The notes below the pieces were generated by a model. That model was not told the origin of the DNA, did no database searches, and worked only from the letters and a program-made list of their open reading frames with translations. Shown piece after piece: positions 1-6,591 of a DNA stretch of 12,132 nt (positions are counted from its first letter, which is position 1; each line of letters begins with the position of its first letter). Both the position numbers and the translations under genes were made by a program. Source of the DNA: Acidobacteriota bacterium (GTDB lineage Bacteria > Acidobacteriota > Vicinamibacteria > Vicinamibacterales > Vicinamibacteraceae). The stretch spans positions 1 through 12,132 of the forward strand of contig JAEZDP010000238.1 of assembly GCA_023418055.1 (NCBI GenBank), written 5' to 3'.

Positions 1-341
1 TCTGGCGCGAGCTGATCGTGCCGCGTCTCACGTCGTTCAAGCCCGATCTCGTGGTCGTCTCCGCGGGGTTCGACGCGCATCGCGACGACCCTCTCGCGTC
101 ACAGCGCATGACGACGGAAGGGTTTGCGGCGTGGATGAGCGCGTTGCGGCAGGTCGCCGAGCGGTTGTGCGAGGGACGGCTCGTGGTCGTCACCGAAGGT
201 GGGTACGACCTTCAGGCGCTGCGGGCGTGTCTCGATGCGACCGTCGACGTGCTGCGTGCGCCGGCGGGGCAGGCGCGGGAGTGGAAACAGCCCGAGGGAG
301 ACACCCGGCGAGGGCGGACGGCGCTGGCGCTGCACGCGTGA
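1..341 (+). CDS. Histone deacetylase / acetoin utilization deacetylase family protein, C-terminal part (5' end outside window)
   Basis: Zinc-dependent deacetylase of the AcuC/HDAC superfamily, which removes acetyl or related acyl groups from lysine or polyamine-type amides in the cytoplasm; the substrate cannot be told from this fragment. The reading frame is open from base 3 and enters from outside the window. The visible part carries the family's SAGFDAHRDDPLA signature, in which the Asp of GFDAH is the expected zinc ligand, then the TEGGYDL segment, whose Tyr is the expected transition-state tyrosine. It ends with a short basic tail after the last helix and a TGA stop. Both late catalytic motifs are intact, so this looks like the end of a functional enzyme and not a remnant. 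The next gene on the same strand begins 21 bp later. Family assignment is firm from the motifs; substrate and gene name are not assigned. Confidence 0.93.
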   Translation, partial: WRELIVPRLTSFKPDLVVVSAGFDAHRDDPLASQRMTTEGFAAWMSALRQVAERLCEGRLVVVTEGGYDLQALRACLDATVDVLRAPAGQAREWKQPEGDTRRGRTALALHA

Positions 342-362
342 ATTACACTGAGATCCAGGCCC

Positions 363-560
363 ATGCCTTTCGAACTCAAGCGGGTCGTGCGCCTCACCTC
401 GTTCGCGGACGAAGAGCGGACACGCCCAGCGCTGCACTACTGGCAGTCGCGGCCGCCGGCCGAACGCGTCGCGGCCGTCGAACACCTGCGGAGGCAGATC
501 GATGGAGCTCGCGCCCGACTTCGACGAGTTCATCGGGTCCTTGATTGCCCATGGCGTTGA
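363..560 (+). CDS. Small helical protein paired with a downstream nucleotidyltransferase (putative toxin-antitoxin partner)
   Basis: Sixty-five residues, no signal peptide, cytoplasmic, rich in Arg and Glu. A Tyr-Trp pair in HYWQSRPPAERVAAVEHLRRQ (about residues 25-45) and the ending RRVHRVLD resemble, from memory, small proteins commonly encoded just before minimal nucleotidyltransferases of the AbiEii/DUF6036 type. In those neighbours the pattern is xxxWxxxxPxERLxAVExLRxQ followed by RLxRVxRV. That this C-terminal motif is kept, although it lies inside the overlap with the next gene, argues that the ORF is real. The ATG at 363 has only a weak purine stretch before it. The last 59 bases overlap the nucleotidyltransferase gene in another frame. 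The likely role is partner or antitoxin of that enzyme, but no domain of known function is visible, so this is an inference from gene order. Confidence 0.68.
   Translation: MPFELKRVVRLTSFADEERTRPALHYWQSRPPAERVAAVEHLRRQIDGARARLRRVHRVLDCPWR
490..494 (+). promoter_or_regulatory. Shine-Dalgarno site of the nucleotidyltransferase gene
   Basis: A GGAGG core lies inside the coding region of the small upstream gene, 7 bases before the ATG at 502. It fixes that start and implies that the second gene of the pair is translated from within the first. Confidence 0.75.
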
Positions 561-957
561 GTTCCTCGTCGTGGGTGCGTACGCTCTCGCCCTCCACGGC
601 GCCCCACGGTTCACAGGGGACCTCGACATCCTGGTCCGGCCGGCCATGGACAACGCGTCGCGGCTGCTGGCGGCGCTCGAGGCGTTCGGCTTCCCTGTCC
701 CGGACCTGAGCCCCGAAGCGATCACCGATCGCCGGAGCATGCTGCAGATGGGCGTACCGCCAGTGCAGCTTCATGTAATGAGCGCCATCAGCGGTGTCGA
801 GTGGGACGATGCATGGGCCGACCGCGTCGAGGGGCCTCTCGGTAGTCACACCGTGCATTTCCTGGGGCTCGACACGTTCTTGCGCAACAAGCGCGCAGCA
901 GGGCGGCCCAAGGACCTCGCGGATATCGATGCGCTCAAACCGGGTCGCAACCTGTAG
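502..957 (+). CDS. Minimal nucleotidyltransferase (AbiEii/DUF6036-like), putative toxin of a two-gene module
   Basis: 151-residue cytoplasmic protein with a nucleotidyltransferase fold. It starts with helix DFDEFIGSLIAHGVEF, then the strand and turn FLVVGAYALALHG (about residues 21-33), then RFTGDLDILV (36-45), whose D40 and D42 are the paired metal-binding carboxylates. A second strand, VQLHVMSAISGVEW (88-101), follows, and the C-terminal helix holds K130 and GRPKDLADIDAL (134-145), typical of this family. Relatives usually carry an Asp at the place where H91 lies here (RIDLLTSISG-like), so the third acidic residue appears replaced; this comparison is from memory. Members of this fold act as toxins that transfer nucleotides to targets such as tRNA, while others remain uncharacterised. 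The start at 502 is set by GGAGG 7 bases upstream. It converges on the exported-protein gene to the right, with an 8-bp gap. Family call is good; toxin role is inference. Confidence 0.85.
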   Translation: MELAPDFDEFIGSLIAHGVEFLVVGAYALALHGAPRFTGDLDILVRPAMDNASRLLAALEAFGFPVPDLSPEAITDRRSMLQMGVPPVQLHVMSAISGVEWDDAWADRVEGPLGSHTVHFLGLDTFLRNKRAAGRPKDLADIDALKPGRNL

Positions 958-965
958 GCGCACCG

Positions 966-1535
966 TCACTCGTCAACACGCCCGAGGCGACTTCCCATCG
1001 CGCCGATGGGCATCTCGACCTGGCGCTCTCCGACATGAACCACCCAGGACGTCGGACGAGGCGTGTTCAAGGGGTTGTAGCGCAGGCCAAAGCCGGACAG
1101 GTCCTGTCCCGGCAACACGCCAGTGTCCGTTGCGCGCCACTCGACGCCGCACGTCCCGGGCCTGTCGCCACAGGGAAGGTAGTCGCTCGTCCATGTCGCC
1201 GGCGTCGTGATGGTCGTTGCCGAGGGTGGGACAGAACTTTCGAAGAGCCACTGCACGCGCGTGGCCACACATCGTGCGTCGCTGGACCTGTTGCTCAGCG
1301 TGAGGTGCAGGTCGTTCAGGGCGAAGACGAAAGACCCGCCGATCGAGAACCAGGCGTCGCACTCGCGCGATTCGTTCACCCGCTCGACGCTCGCCGCCGG
1401 CGGGGCCGGCACGTGCGGCAGGGCCGGCGAACCGCCCATGCCCGCGCATGCCGCGTGCCCGAGACCCACAAGGACCGTGATGCCGGCGGCGTGCGACAGC
1501 GCAAGTCGCCCGCGTCGCGTCTCTTCATGACGCAT
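966..1535 (-). CDS. Hypothetical exported protein, possible lipoprotein, coupled to vapC
   Basis: I do not recognise a family. The 189-residue product begins with a basic stretch (MRHEETRRGR), a hydrophobic segment to about residue 29, and Cys30 in LGHAACAGMGG. This is a possible lipoprotein cleavage site, although His at -3 departs from the usual Leu/Val. A Pro/Ala-rich linker (about 34-47) leads into a beta-rich domain with three further cysteines in its first part and a Trp- and Thr-rich middle, suggesting an Ig-like or jelly-roll extracytoplasmic domain. ATG at 1535 is chosen because it overlaps the vapC stop as TGATG, so reinitiation or coupling is likely; a GTG one codon upstream (1538, overlap GTGA) is also possible. 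Competing long frames on the plus strand here have Arg-rich compositions typical of antisense reading. Presence as a protein is likely; function unknown. Confidence 0.66.
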   Translation of the reverse strand: MRHEETRRGRLALSHAAGITVLVGLGHAACAGMGGSPALPHVPAPPAASVERVNESRECDAWFSIGGSFVFALNDLHLTLSNRSSDARCVATRVQWLFESSVPPSATTITTPATWTSDYLPCGDRPGTCGVEWRATDTGVLPGQDLSGFGLRYNPLNTPRPTSWVVHVGERQVEMPIGAMGSRLGRVDE

Positions 1536-1927
1536 CACGGGGCACGTCGCAACATGTGAGCGCCATCAACCTTGCCGAGCGCACGGTCGAACGTGCCCAT
1601 GGGGACATGACCTGCCTTCCGGGCGATCTCGAGCATGAGGCAGTCGGAGAAGTCGGTCCCCGCGTGATGTCGGAAGTGCGCCACCGCCGCAGCGACGATC
1701 TCCGAATCCTGCACGGTCAACTGATCGTGGTGCAGCAACATCTCGACTGCGGTCGCGATGGTGGCGCGGTCGCGGTCGTAGACCGCCGCGAGCACCCACG
1801 TCGCTTCCACAATCGCGAGATACGGCACCCACGCGCCTTTGGCCACGAAGGCTTCCGCGGCCGTCAGCTGACTGGGGTCATCGCGGGTGATCAGACGCAC
1901 CAGGACGTTTGTGTCAACCGCCCGCAT
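1535..1927 (-). CDS. vapC: PIN-domain ribonuclease toxin, VapC-like
   Basis: 130-residue PIN-domain protein, expected to be a Mg2+-dependent endoribonuclease that cuts specific RNAs (in studied VapCs often tRNA or the 23S sarcin-ricin loop) when its antitoxin is degraded. All expected acidic positions are visible: D5 in VDTNVLVRL, E41 in LAIVEATWVL, D92 and D95 in TDFSDCLMLE, and D114 in GTFDRAL. Length is usual for VapC. The gene overlaps the upstream antitoxin by 14 bases and the downstream exported-protein gene at its stop codon, so all three are probably on one transcript. The only ribosome-binding hint before the ATG at 1927 is AAGAAG, which fits lower, antitoxin-coupled expression. Nothing suggests inactivation. 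The RNA target cannot be predicted from this sequence. Confidence 0.93.
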   Translation of the reverse strand: MRAVDTNVLVRLITRDDPSQLTAAEAFVAKGAWVPYLAIVEATWVLAAVYDRDRATIATAVEMLLHHDQLTVQDSEIVAAAVAHFRHHAGTDFSDCLMLEIARKAGHVPMGTFDRALGKVDGAHMLRRAP

Positions 1928-2174
1928 GACGCTTCTTGATGAGCTGGCGGAGCCCAGCCTTCATCTCCGCGACGGTGTGGCGGCGCGGGGGACTGGCGAA
2001 AAGCGCCCTGTGGATGTCTTCGGACGAAAAGCGTCCCGCTTTGCGCACGACAACCGCATCGCCCTCCTCGGCCCACTCCAAGACTGAACCCGGGCCCACT
2101 CCCAGTCGTTGGCGGACCTTCGCGGGAACCGACACCTGGCCCTGTGCCGTGACCTTCGAGTGTGCCAGCGCCAT
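1914..2174 (-). CDS. vapB: AbrB/MazE/SpoVT-fold antitoxin, VapB-like
   Basis: 86-residue partner of the PIN toxin that follows. Residues 6-40 (SKVTAQGQVSVPAKVRQRLG and the following GPGSVLEW) form a swapped-hairpin AbrB-type DNA-binding domain. The C-terminal part (TVAEMKAGLRQLIKKRH) is a basic amphipathic helix likely to block the toxin active site. Such antitoxins neutralise the nuclease and, as a complex, repress their own promoter. A perfect 6-bp inverted repeat starts 7 bases before this ATG, consistent with an autoregulatory operator. The stop lies 14 bases inside vapC. Domain content and gene order make the assignment secure. Confidence 0.93.
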   Translation of the reverse strand: MALAHSKVTAQGQVSVPAKVRQRLGVGPGSVLEWAEEGDAVVVRKAGRFSSEDIHRALFASPPRRHTVAEMKAGLRQLIKKRHAGG

Positions 2175-2181
2175 GGCGAAT

Positions 2182-2195
2182 ATTACCCCGGTAAT
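2182..2195. promoter_or_regulatory. Inverted repeat upstream of vapB, putative autoregulatory operator
   Basis: ATTACC-CC-GGTAAT is a perfect palindrome with 6-bp arms and a 2-base centre. It is notably A/T-containing in a G+C-rich region and lies 7 bases upstream of the vapB ATG. AbrB-fold antitoxins bind palindromic DNA over their own promoters, so an operator is the natural reading. No clear -35 element is visible, and binding is not shown by sequence alone. Confidence 0.55.
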
Positions 2196-2200
2196 GGACG

Positions 2201-2235
2201 CGCCGTACGCCGTACGCCTTACGCCTTACGCCTTA
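2201..2235. repeat. Heptanucleotide tandem array, five units (CGCCGTA x2, CGCCTTA x3)
   Basis: Five consecutive 7-bp units without gaps: two copies of CGCCGTA followed by three of CGCCTTA, then a partial CGC. On the minus strand the units read GTAAGGC and GTACGGC. The array fills most of the 79-bp gap between the stop of the propeller-cytochrome gene and the start of vapB. Beside it, at 2238-2248, is a small CATGC-A-GCATG inverted repeat without a T tract, too weak to call a terminator. Confidence 0.9.
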
Positions 2236-2253
2236 CGCATGCAGCATGAGACG

Positions 2254-5200
2254 TCACCTCGGCAGCGCCACCTGCCGGCTGCCGCGCAGATACGCGACCA
2301 GATCACGGACCTCCTGATCGGTCAGCGGCTCCAGCAACCCTTCCGGCATCATCGACACATCGGACTGCACGATCGACACCACATCGGCTCGTGGCACCGT
2401 CACCGTTTCGTTGGTCGTCACGACCGTGACCACCTTGTCGGATTGGGCCTCGATGACCCCCGCAAGGACGCGCCCGTCGCGCAACTGCACCGTCGCGGCG
2501 CGATAGGCGTTCGGGATCTCGGCGTTCGGCTCGATGATGTTGTGCAGCAGGTAGTTGAGGTTGGTGCGGTTGGATCCCGTGATGTCGGGGCCAATGGTGC
2601 CGCCCTCGCCAAACAGCACATGGCAGGCGGCGCAGACGCGGTTGAACACGGCACGGCCCCGTGATGCGTCCGCGCGAGCCACGCCGGTGCGGTTGATGAC
2701 GGTGCGATACCGGTTGATCTCATCGGTCCTGTCGTCGCCATCGCGTCTGGCGACACCCCACACGCGCTCGAGGGCGGTGCTGAGCCCGGCATGATCGAGC
2801 AGGCGCATCTGCCGCGCGATGTCGGCGGTCACGTCACGGGCAGGCACCGTCTGAGCCTCGAGCGCCTGCGCCAGGGCTGGCGCGTAGTCGGCCCTCGAGG
2901 CGAGCGTCAGCAGGATGTCCCGCTTCTCCTCGGCCGTCGCGGCGCCGTAGCGGGCCAGGAGCGCATCCGGCGTACGCGGGTCGGGGATGGCCGCCAGCGC
3001 ACGGATGGCGTCACGTCGCAGCCGCGGGTCGTCGAGTGCCGCGATGAGCAGCGGCGCCGCCGCGCCGGCATCGCGTGCGTTGACCAGTGCCTGGAGGGCC
3101 TGCCGGCGACTCTCGGCGGGCATGCCCGGGTCGTTCAGCGTCTCTCGTGCAAGTTCCAGGGCCGCCGGGCTTCCGAAGACGAGGCCCAGCCGCTGCGTTT
3201 CGGCGCGCACGCGTGCGCTGCGGTGCCTCATCAGGCCGGGCTCCGTCGCGGCCCATGCCGTGGGCAGGGCGGCGTTGCGCTGCCCGCGCAGCGCGGCGTT
3301 CATCCCCGTGAGAATGGCCGCCACCTGGGGGTCGGTCACGCTGGTGGTGGCGCGAACGAGCACGTCGAGCGCCGCCGCGTCACCCGTGGCGGTGATTCGG
3401 CGGGCGGTGAACTCGAGCGCGCGCGGTACACGTGAGGCCGTCGCCAGGGCCACGGCTCGTGAGGCGTCCTGGGCCGCGAGCGGCTCGAACGCCCACCATG
3501 TCATGAGCGGCAGATTGTGATCGGTGTCATGACCGGTCCGTGCCGCCAGGAGCGCCTCGGCAATGGGCCACCGCTGTGCGTCGGGCAGTCTCTGCGCGGC
3601 GCTTGCGAGAAACAGCGCGACCGTCGGCGTCGTGTCGCGCTGCGCCAGCGCGGGGAGGGCGGCGAGCACAGGGCCCGATACCGCGCCACGCTCCGCGGCC
3701 AGTTGGACGGTCCACCCGCGCACCTGCGGGTCGGCGTCGCCAAGCAGCGCCTCGACGTCGGCGTCGCGCAGCCCACCGACGACGTGCAGGGCCCAGAGCA
3801 CGCGCAGGCGAGCTTCCGTCGACGTGCGGGCGTGCATCCCGCCATCCTGCGGCACCTCGGCGGGTAGCGGTCCGCCGAGACCGAGCAGGGCCCGCAGTGC
3901 CGGGACGGTCTCAGGCGCGAGCCTGCCGCTGGCCGCGCGCTCCTGCAGCACTCGCCGGGCATGCCGCACGTGCCATTCGTGACGGCGCGCCAGCGCCTGC
4001 ACGAGCGCGGCATCGCTCTGGGCCTGCACGTCGGGTCGTGTCGTCGGGGTGTCGCCGTACACCACCTTGAAGATGCGGCCGTTGCCGCGGTCGGGCACCT
4101 CGGGGTCGTTCAGATGGCACTGCTCCTGGTCGTACCAGTCGATCATGAACACCGAGCCGTCCTGGTCGTACTGCAGGTTCACCACCTGCGACCACGGGTC
4201 GTTGAACTCGAGGAAGTCGGCGCCGTGCCGCCCGACAAAGCCGCTGCCCTGTGCCTCGAGCGTGTCCATGTTGATGCGGGCACCGTGGATGTTGCTCATG
4301 AACGCCTGGCCACGGTACTGCTCGGGCCAACTGCCGCCGAGATAGACCATCAGCCCGGCATGCGCGTGGCCGCCGCCCTGCGCTGCGCTTTTCGTGTTGC
4401 CGTCCCAGGGCGAGTCGCCGGTGTAGTGCAGGTGGTCGGCGATCGTCCGGATGTCGTCGTAGACGTACGGACTGAAGTGCTGACCGGCCTGTCGCTGGTA
4501 GTGCGCGCCCTGCACCACGTGCCAGAGGTGCGGGATGACGCACGCCTCCGTGATGGCGTGGCCATGGTCGTTGAAATCGAGACCCCACGGGTTGCTGAGC
4601 CCCTCGGCAAAGACCTCGAACACGTGCCGGGTCGGGTGGAAGCGCCAGATGCCCCCATTCAGGCCGACCCGCTCGTCGTCGGCGCTCCCGGGACGTCCCA
4701 CGAGGCTGTTGGTGAACACGCCATGGGCGCCGTACAGCCAGCCGTCCGGGCCCCACGTGAGGCTGTTCAGCGTCTCGTGCGTGTCCTCGTAGCCCCAGCC
4801 GTCGAGCATCACCTGCGGCGGCCCCGACGCGCGCGGCTCGTCGCCATCTTCCATCGGGATGTAGAGCAGATACGGCGCGGCGCCCACCCACACGCCGCCG
4901 AAGCCGATCTCGATCGCGCTCACCAGGTTGAGGTCGTCGGCAAAGATGGTCTTGCGGTCGAACCGGCCGTCGCCGTCGGTGTCGTCGAACACGAGGATGC
5001 GGTCCTTGCCCTCGCCCTCGGGCTGGCGGACCGGATACGCGTACGCCTCGGCCACCCACACTCGCCCGCGGTCGTCGAGGGCGAACGCGATCGGCTGTCG
5101 GACGTCGGGCTCGCCGGCGTAGGCGTGCGCGCGGAAGCCCTCGGGCATGGTGATGGCCCGTGCGGCGTCGAGCGGCCGCAGGCCGCGGAAGGGCGCCGTG

Positions 5201-6558
5201 AGCCGGGGGTCCTCCGCCGGAGCCTCGTCGTCGGCGACCGGTCGCGGCGGGCGCCGCTGCAGGTGCAGGAAGGTTCCCTTCTTGTTGCCGACCACCACGT
5301 CGAGCAAGCCATCGCGGTCGACGTCACCGACGGTCACCTGGGTGCCGACACCGGAGTCGTCGTGGATCAGATGAGGCACCCATTCGACCTTCGTGCCCTG
5401 CCGTACCAGCTTGAACCAGTACAGCACCGCCGGTGCGTTCGGCTCGGGATCGCCATCGCGTCCGTGGGCCCAGAAGCGCTTGCCCACGACGATGTCGGAC
5501 AAGTCGTCGCCGTCGATGTCCGCCAGCTCGAGGGCGTGCACCTGCGAGAACGCGACGCCGTGCGCCTGCTGGTCCGGACGGTCGCCCATGATCATGTGGC
5601 GGGTGAACGTGCTGCCGGAGCCCTCGCGGCGCTGCTCCCACCACGCCAGCCCATACCCATGGGCCTCGAGGCTGCCGATGACGTCGGGCACGCCGTCGGC
5701 GTTGACGTCGTACGCGAAGTACTGTGCCCCCTTGCCGAAGTCCGCGGGGTGATGTCGCCAGTGGGGATGACCGTCGAGCGACGCCGGCTGCTCCCACCAG
5801 CCTGTGCCTTCGATCAGATCGAGGCGTCCGTCGCCGTTGACGTCGCCCACGCCCAGCCCGTGCGTGAAGTTGCCGAGGCCGATGTCGGGCGACAGGGCCC
5901 TGAACGTCCATGGGCGCGCGGGGTCGGCGTCAGTCTGCTCCCAATAGCCGAATGCGCCGCCCGAGTTGCAGACGATGCGTTTGCGGCCATCGCCGATGAT
6001 GTCGACATAGGTGGGCGACTCGTTGTCGACGCGATCGGCGATCACGTGACGCGTCCAGTGCTGGTCGCGCCCGCGCGGGTTCTCGTACCACGACGCGTCC
6101 TTGCCCGGGAAGCCGATGATCAGGATGTCCAGCCAGCCGTCGGCGTTGAAGTCGTCGGTGTAGGCGAAGAAGTTGTCCGAGTAGGCGAGCTGCGTGCCCA
6201 GCGCGCCTTCGAACCCCGGAATCGTGGCGGTGCTGCCGTTCGGGCGCACGCGTTCGAAGAACTCGTCGGCTGGGTAGTACTCGGCGCGGGTGCGGAAGTT
6301 CGGCCCTGCATACCAGTACGGGCCCGAGATCACGTCCACCTGTCCGTCGCGGTTCACGTCGCCATAGGTGGCGCCCTCGCTCCAGAAGTGATCGTCCATC
6401 TGGATCGTCTCGAATCGGGGCGTGCCGGTCGCCGCGCCGGCGCCCGCCTGCGGGGCGCCGTGCATGCCGGGGAGGTGGGCCGTCGAGGCCGCCGTCCCCA
6501 GCGTGAGGACGGCGAGCGCGGTGAGGCGAACGAGTGGGGCCATGGCGAGGTGCTTCAC
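2254..6558 (-). CDS. Exported multidomain PVC-type heme-binding protein: FG-GAP propeller, dehydrogenase-like propeller, HEAT repeats, cytochrome c
   Basis: 1434 residues, predicted periplasmic or surface protein. Order: signal peptide about 1-27; seven FG-GAP/VCBS calcium-type repeats, each with a D-x-N/D-x-D-G-x-x-D core (near residues 67, 136, 185, 239, 284, 347, 412); a sorbosone/glucose-dehydrogenase-like propeller of the 'putative membrane-bound dehydrogenase' family (about 460-835, with ITMPEGFRAHAYAGEPDVRQP, SNPWGLDFNDHG and WYDQEQCHLNDPEVPDRGNGRIF); an Ala/Leu-rich helical HEAT-like stretch (about 845-1260); and a C-terminal heme domain with CAACH at 1309-1313 and MMPEGLLEPLT near 1407 offering a candidate distal Met. 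The family is typical of Planctomycetes, Verrucomicrobia and Acidobacteria; substrates are mostly unknown, with carbohydrate oxidation suspected. The GTG start is chosen for the GGAGGA 7 bases upstream; an ATG five codons in is the alternative. It lies 33 bp behind the GH2 gene, so co-transcription is likely. Confidence 0.93.
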   Translation of the reverse strand: MKHLAMAPLVRLTALAVLTLGTAASTAHLPGMHGAPQAGAGAATGTPRFETIQMDDHFWSEGATYGDVNRDGQVDVISGPYWYAGPNFRTRAEYYPADEFFERVRPNGSTATIPGFEGALGTQLAYSDNFFAYTDDFNADGWLDILIIGFPGKDASWYENPRGRDQHWTRHVIADRVDNESPTYVDIIGDGRKRIVCNSGGAFGYWEQTDADPARPWTFRALSPDIGLGNFTHGLGVGDVNGDGRLDLIEGTGWWEQPASLDGHPHWRHHPADFGKGAQYFAYDVNADGVPDVIGSLEAHGYGLAWWEQRREGSGSTFTRHMIMGDRPDQQAHGVAFSQVHALELADIDGDDLSDIVVGKRFWAHGRDGDPEPNAPAVLYWFKLVRQGTKVEWVPHLIHDDSGVGTQVTVGDVDRDGLLDVVVGNKKGTFLHLQRRPPRPVADDEAPAEDPRLTAPFRGLRPLDAARAITMPEGFRAHAYAGEPDVRQPIAFALDDRGRVWVAEAYAYPVRQPEGEGKDRILVFDDTDGDGRFDRKTIFADDLNLVSAIEIGFGGVWVGAAPYLLYIPMEDGDEPRASGPPQVMLDGWGYEDTHETLNSLTWGPDGWLYGAHGVFTNSLVGRPGSADDERVGLNGGIWRFHPTRHVFEVFAEGLSNPWGLDFNDHGHAITEACVIPHLWHVVQGAHYQRQAGQHFSPYVYDDIRTIADHLHYTGDSPWDGNTKSAAQGGGHAHAGLMVYLGGSWPEQYRGQAFMSNIHGARINMDTLEAQGSGFVGRHGADFLEFNDPWSQVVNLQYDQDGSVFMIDWYDQEQCHLNDPEVPDRGNGRIFKVVYGDTPTTRPDVQAQSDAALVQALARRHEWHVRHARRVLQERAASGRLAPETVPALRALLGLGGPLPAEVPQDGGMHARTSTEARLRVLWALHVVGGLRDADVEALLGDADPQVRGWTVQLAAERGAVSGPVLAALPALAQRDTTPTVALFLASAAQRLPDAQRWPIAEALLAARTGHDTDHNLPLMTWWAFEPLAAQDASRAVALATASRVPRALEFTARRITATGDAAALDVLVRATTSVTDPQVAAILTGMNAALRGQRNAALPTAWAATEPGLMRHRSARVRAETQRLGLVFGSPAALELARETLNDPGMPAESRRQALQALVNARDAGAAAPLLIAALDDPRLRRDAIRALAAIPDPRTPDALLARYGAATAEEKRDILLTLASRADYAPALAQALEAQTVPARDVTADIARQMRLLDHAGLSTALERVWGVARRDGDDRTDEINRYRTVINRTGVARADASRGRAVFNRVCAACHVLFGEGGTIGPDITGSNRTNLNYLLHNIIEPNAEIPNAYRAATVQLRDGRVLAGVIEAQSDKVVTVVTTNETVTVPRADVVSIVQSDVSMMPEGLLEPLTDQEVRDLVAYLRGSRQVALPR

Positions 6559-6565
6559 AACCGGT

Positions 6566-6571
6566 TCCTCC
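6566..6571 (-). promoter_or_regulatory. Shine-Dalgarno site of the propeller-cytochrome gene
   Basis: GGAGGA on the minus strand, 7 bases before GTG at 6558, within the 33-bp gap after the GH2 stop. It decides in favour of the GTG start over the internal ATG at 6543, which has no comparable site at proper distance. Confidence 0.75.
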
Positions 6572-6591
6572 GTGGGACAGCCGCGTGCCGT

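Noticed and set aside
131..544. Alternative open frames overlapping the deacetylase end and the small gene at 363.
   Set aside because: Arg/Ala-rich low-information translations in frames that cross the confirmed HDAC motifs; no ribosome site or family resemblance.
1035..1559. A 174-codon plus-strand open frame opposite the exported-protein gene.
   Set aside because: Arg-rich composition with no recognisable motif; the minus-strand frame has a signal sequence, cysteines and a start coupled to vapC.
2201..2235. The heptamer array as a CRISPR remnant or an iteron-type replication origin.
   Set aside because: Units abut with no spacers, so it is not CRISPR; there is no replication-initiator gene or A/T-rich unwinding region nearby.
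2238..2248. CATGC-A-GCATG as a transcription terminator after the propeller-cytochrome gene.
   Set aside because: Arms are only 5 bp, the loop is one base and no T tract follows on the minus strand.
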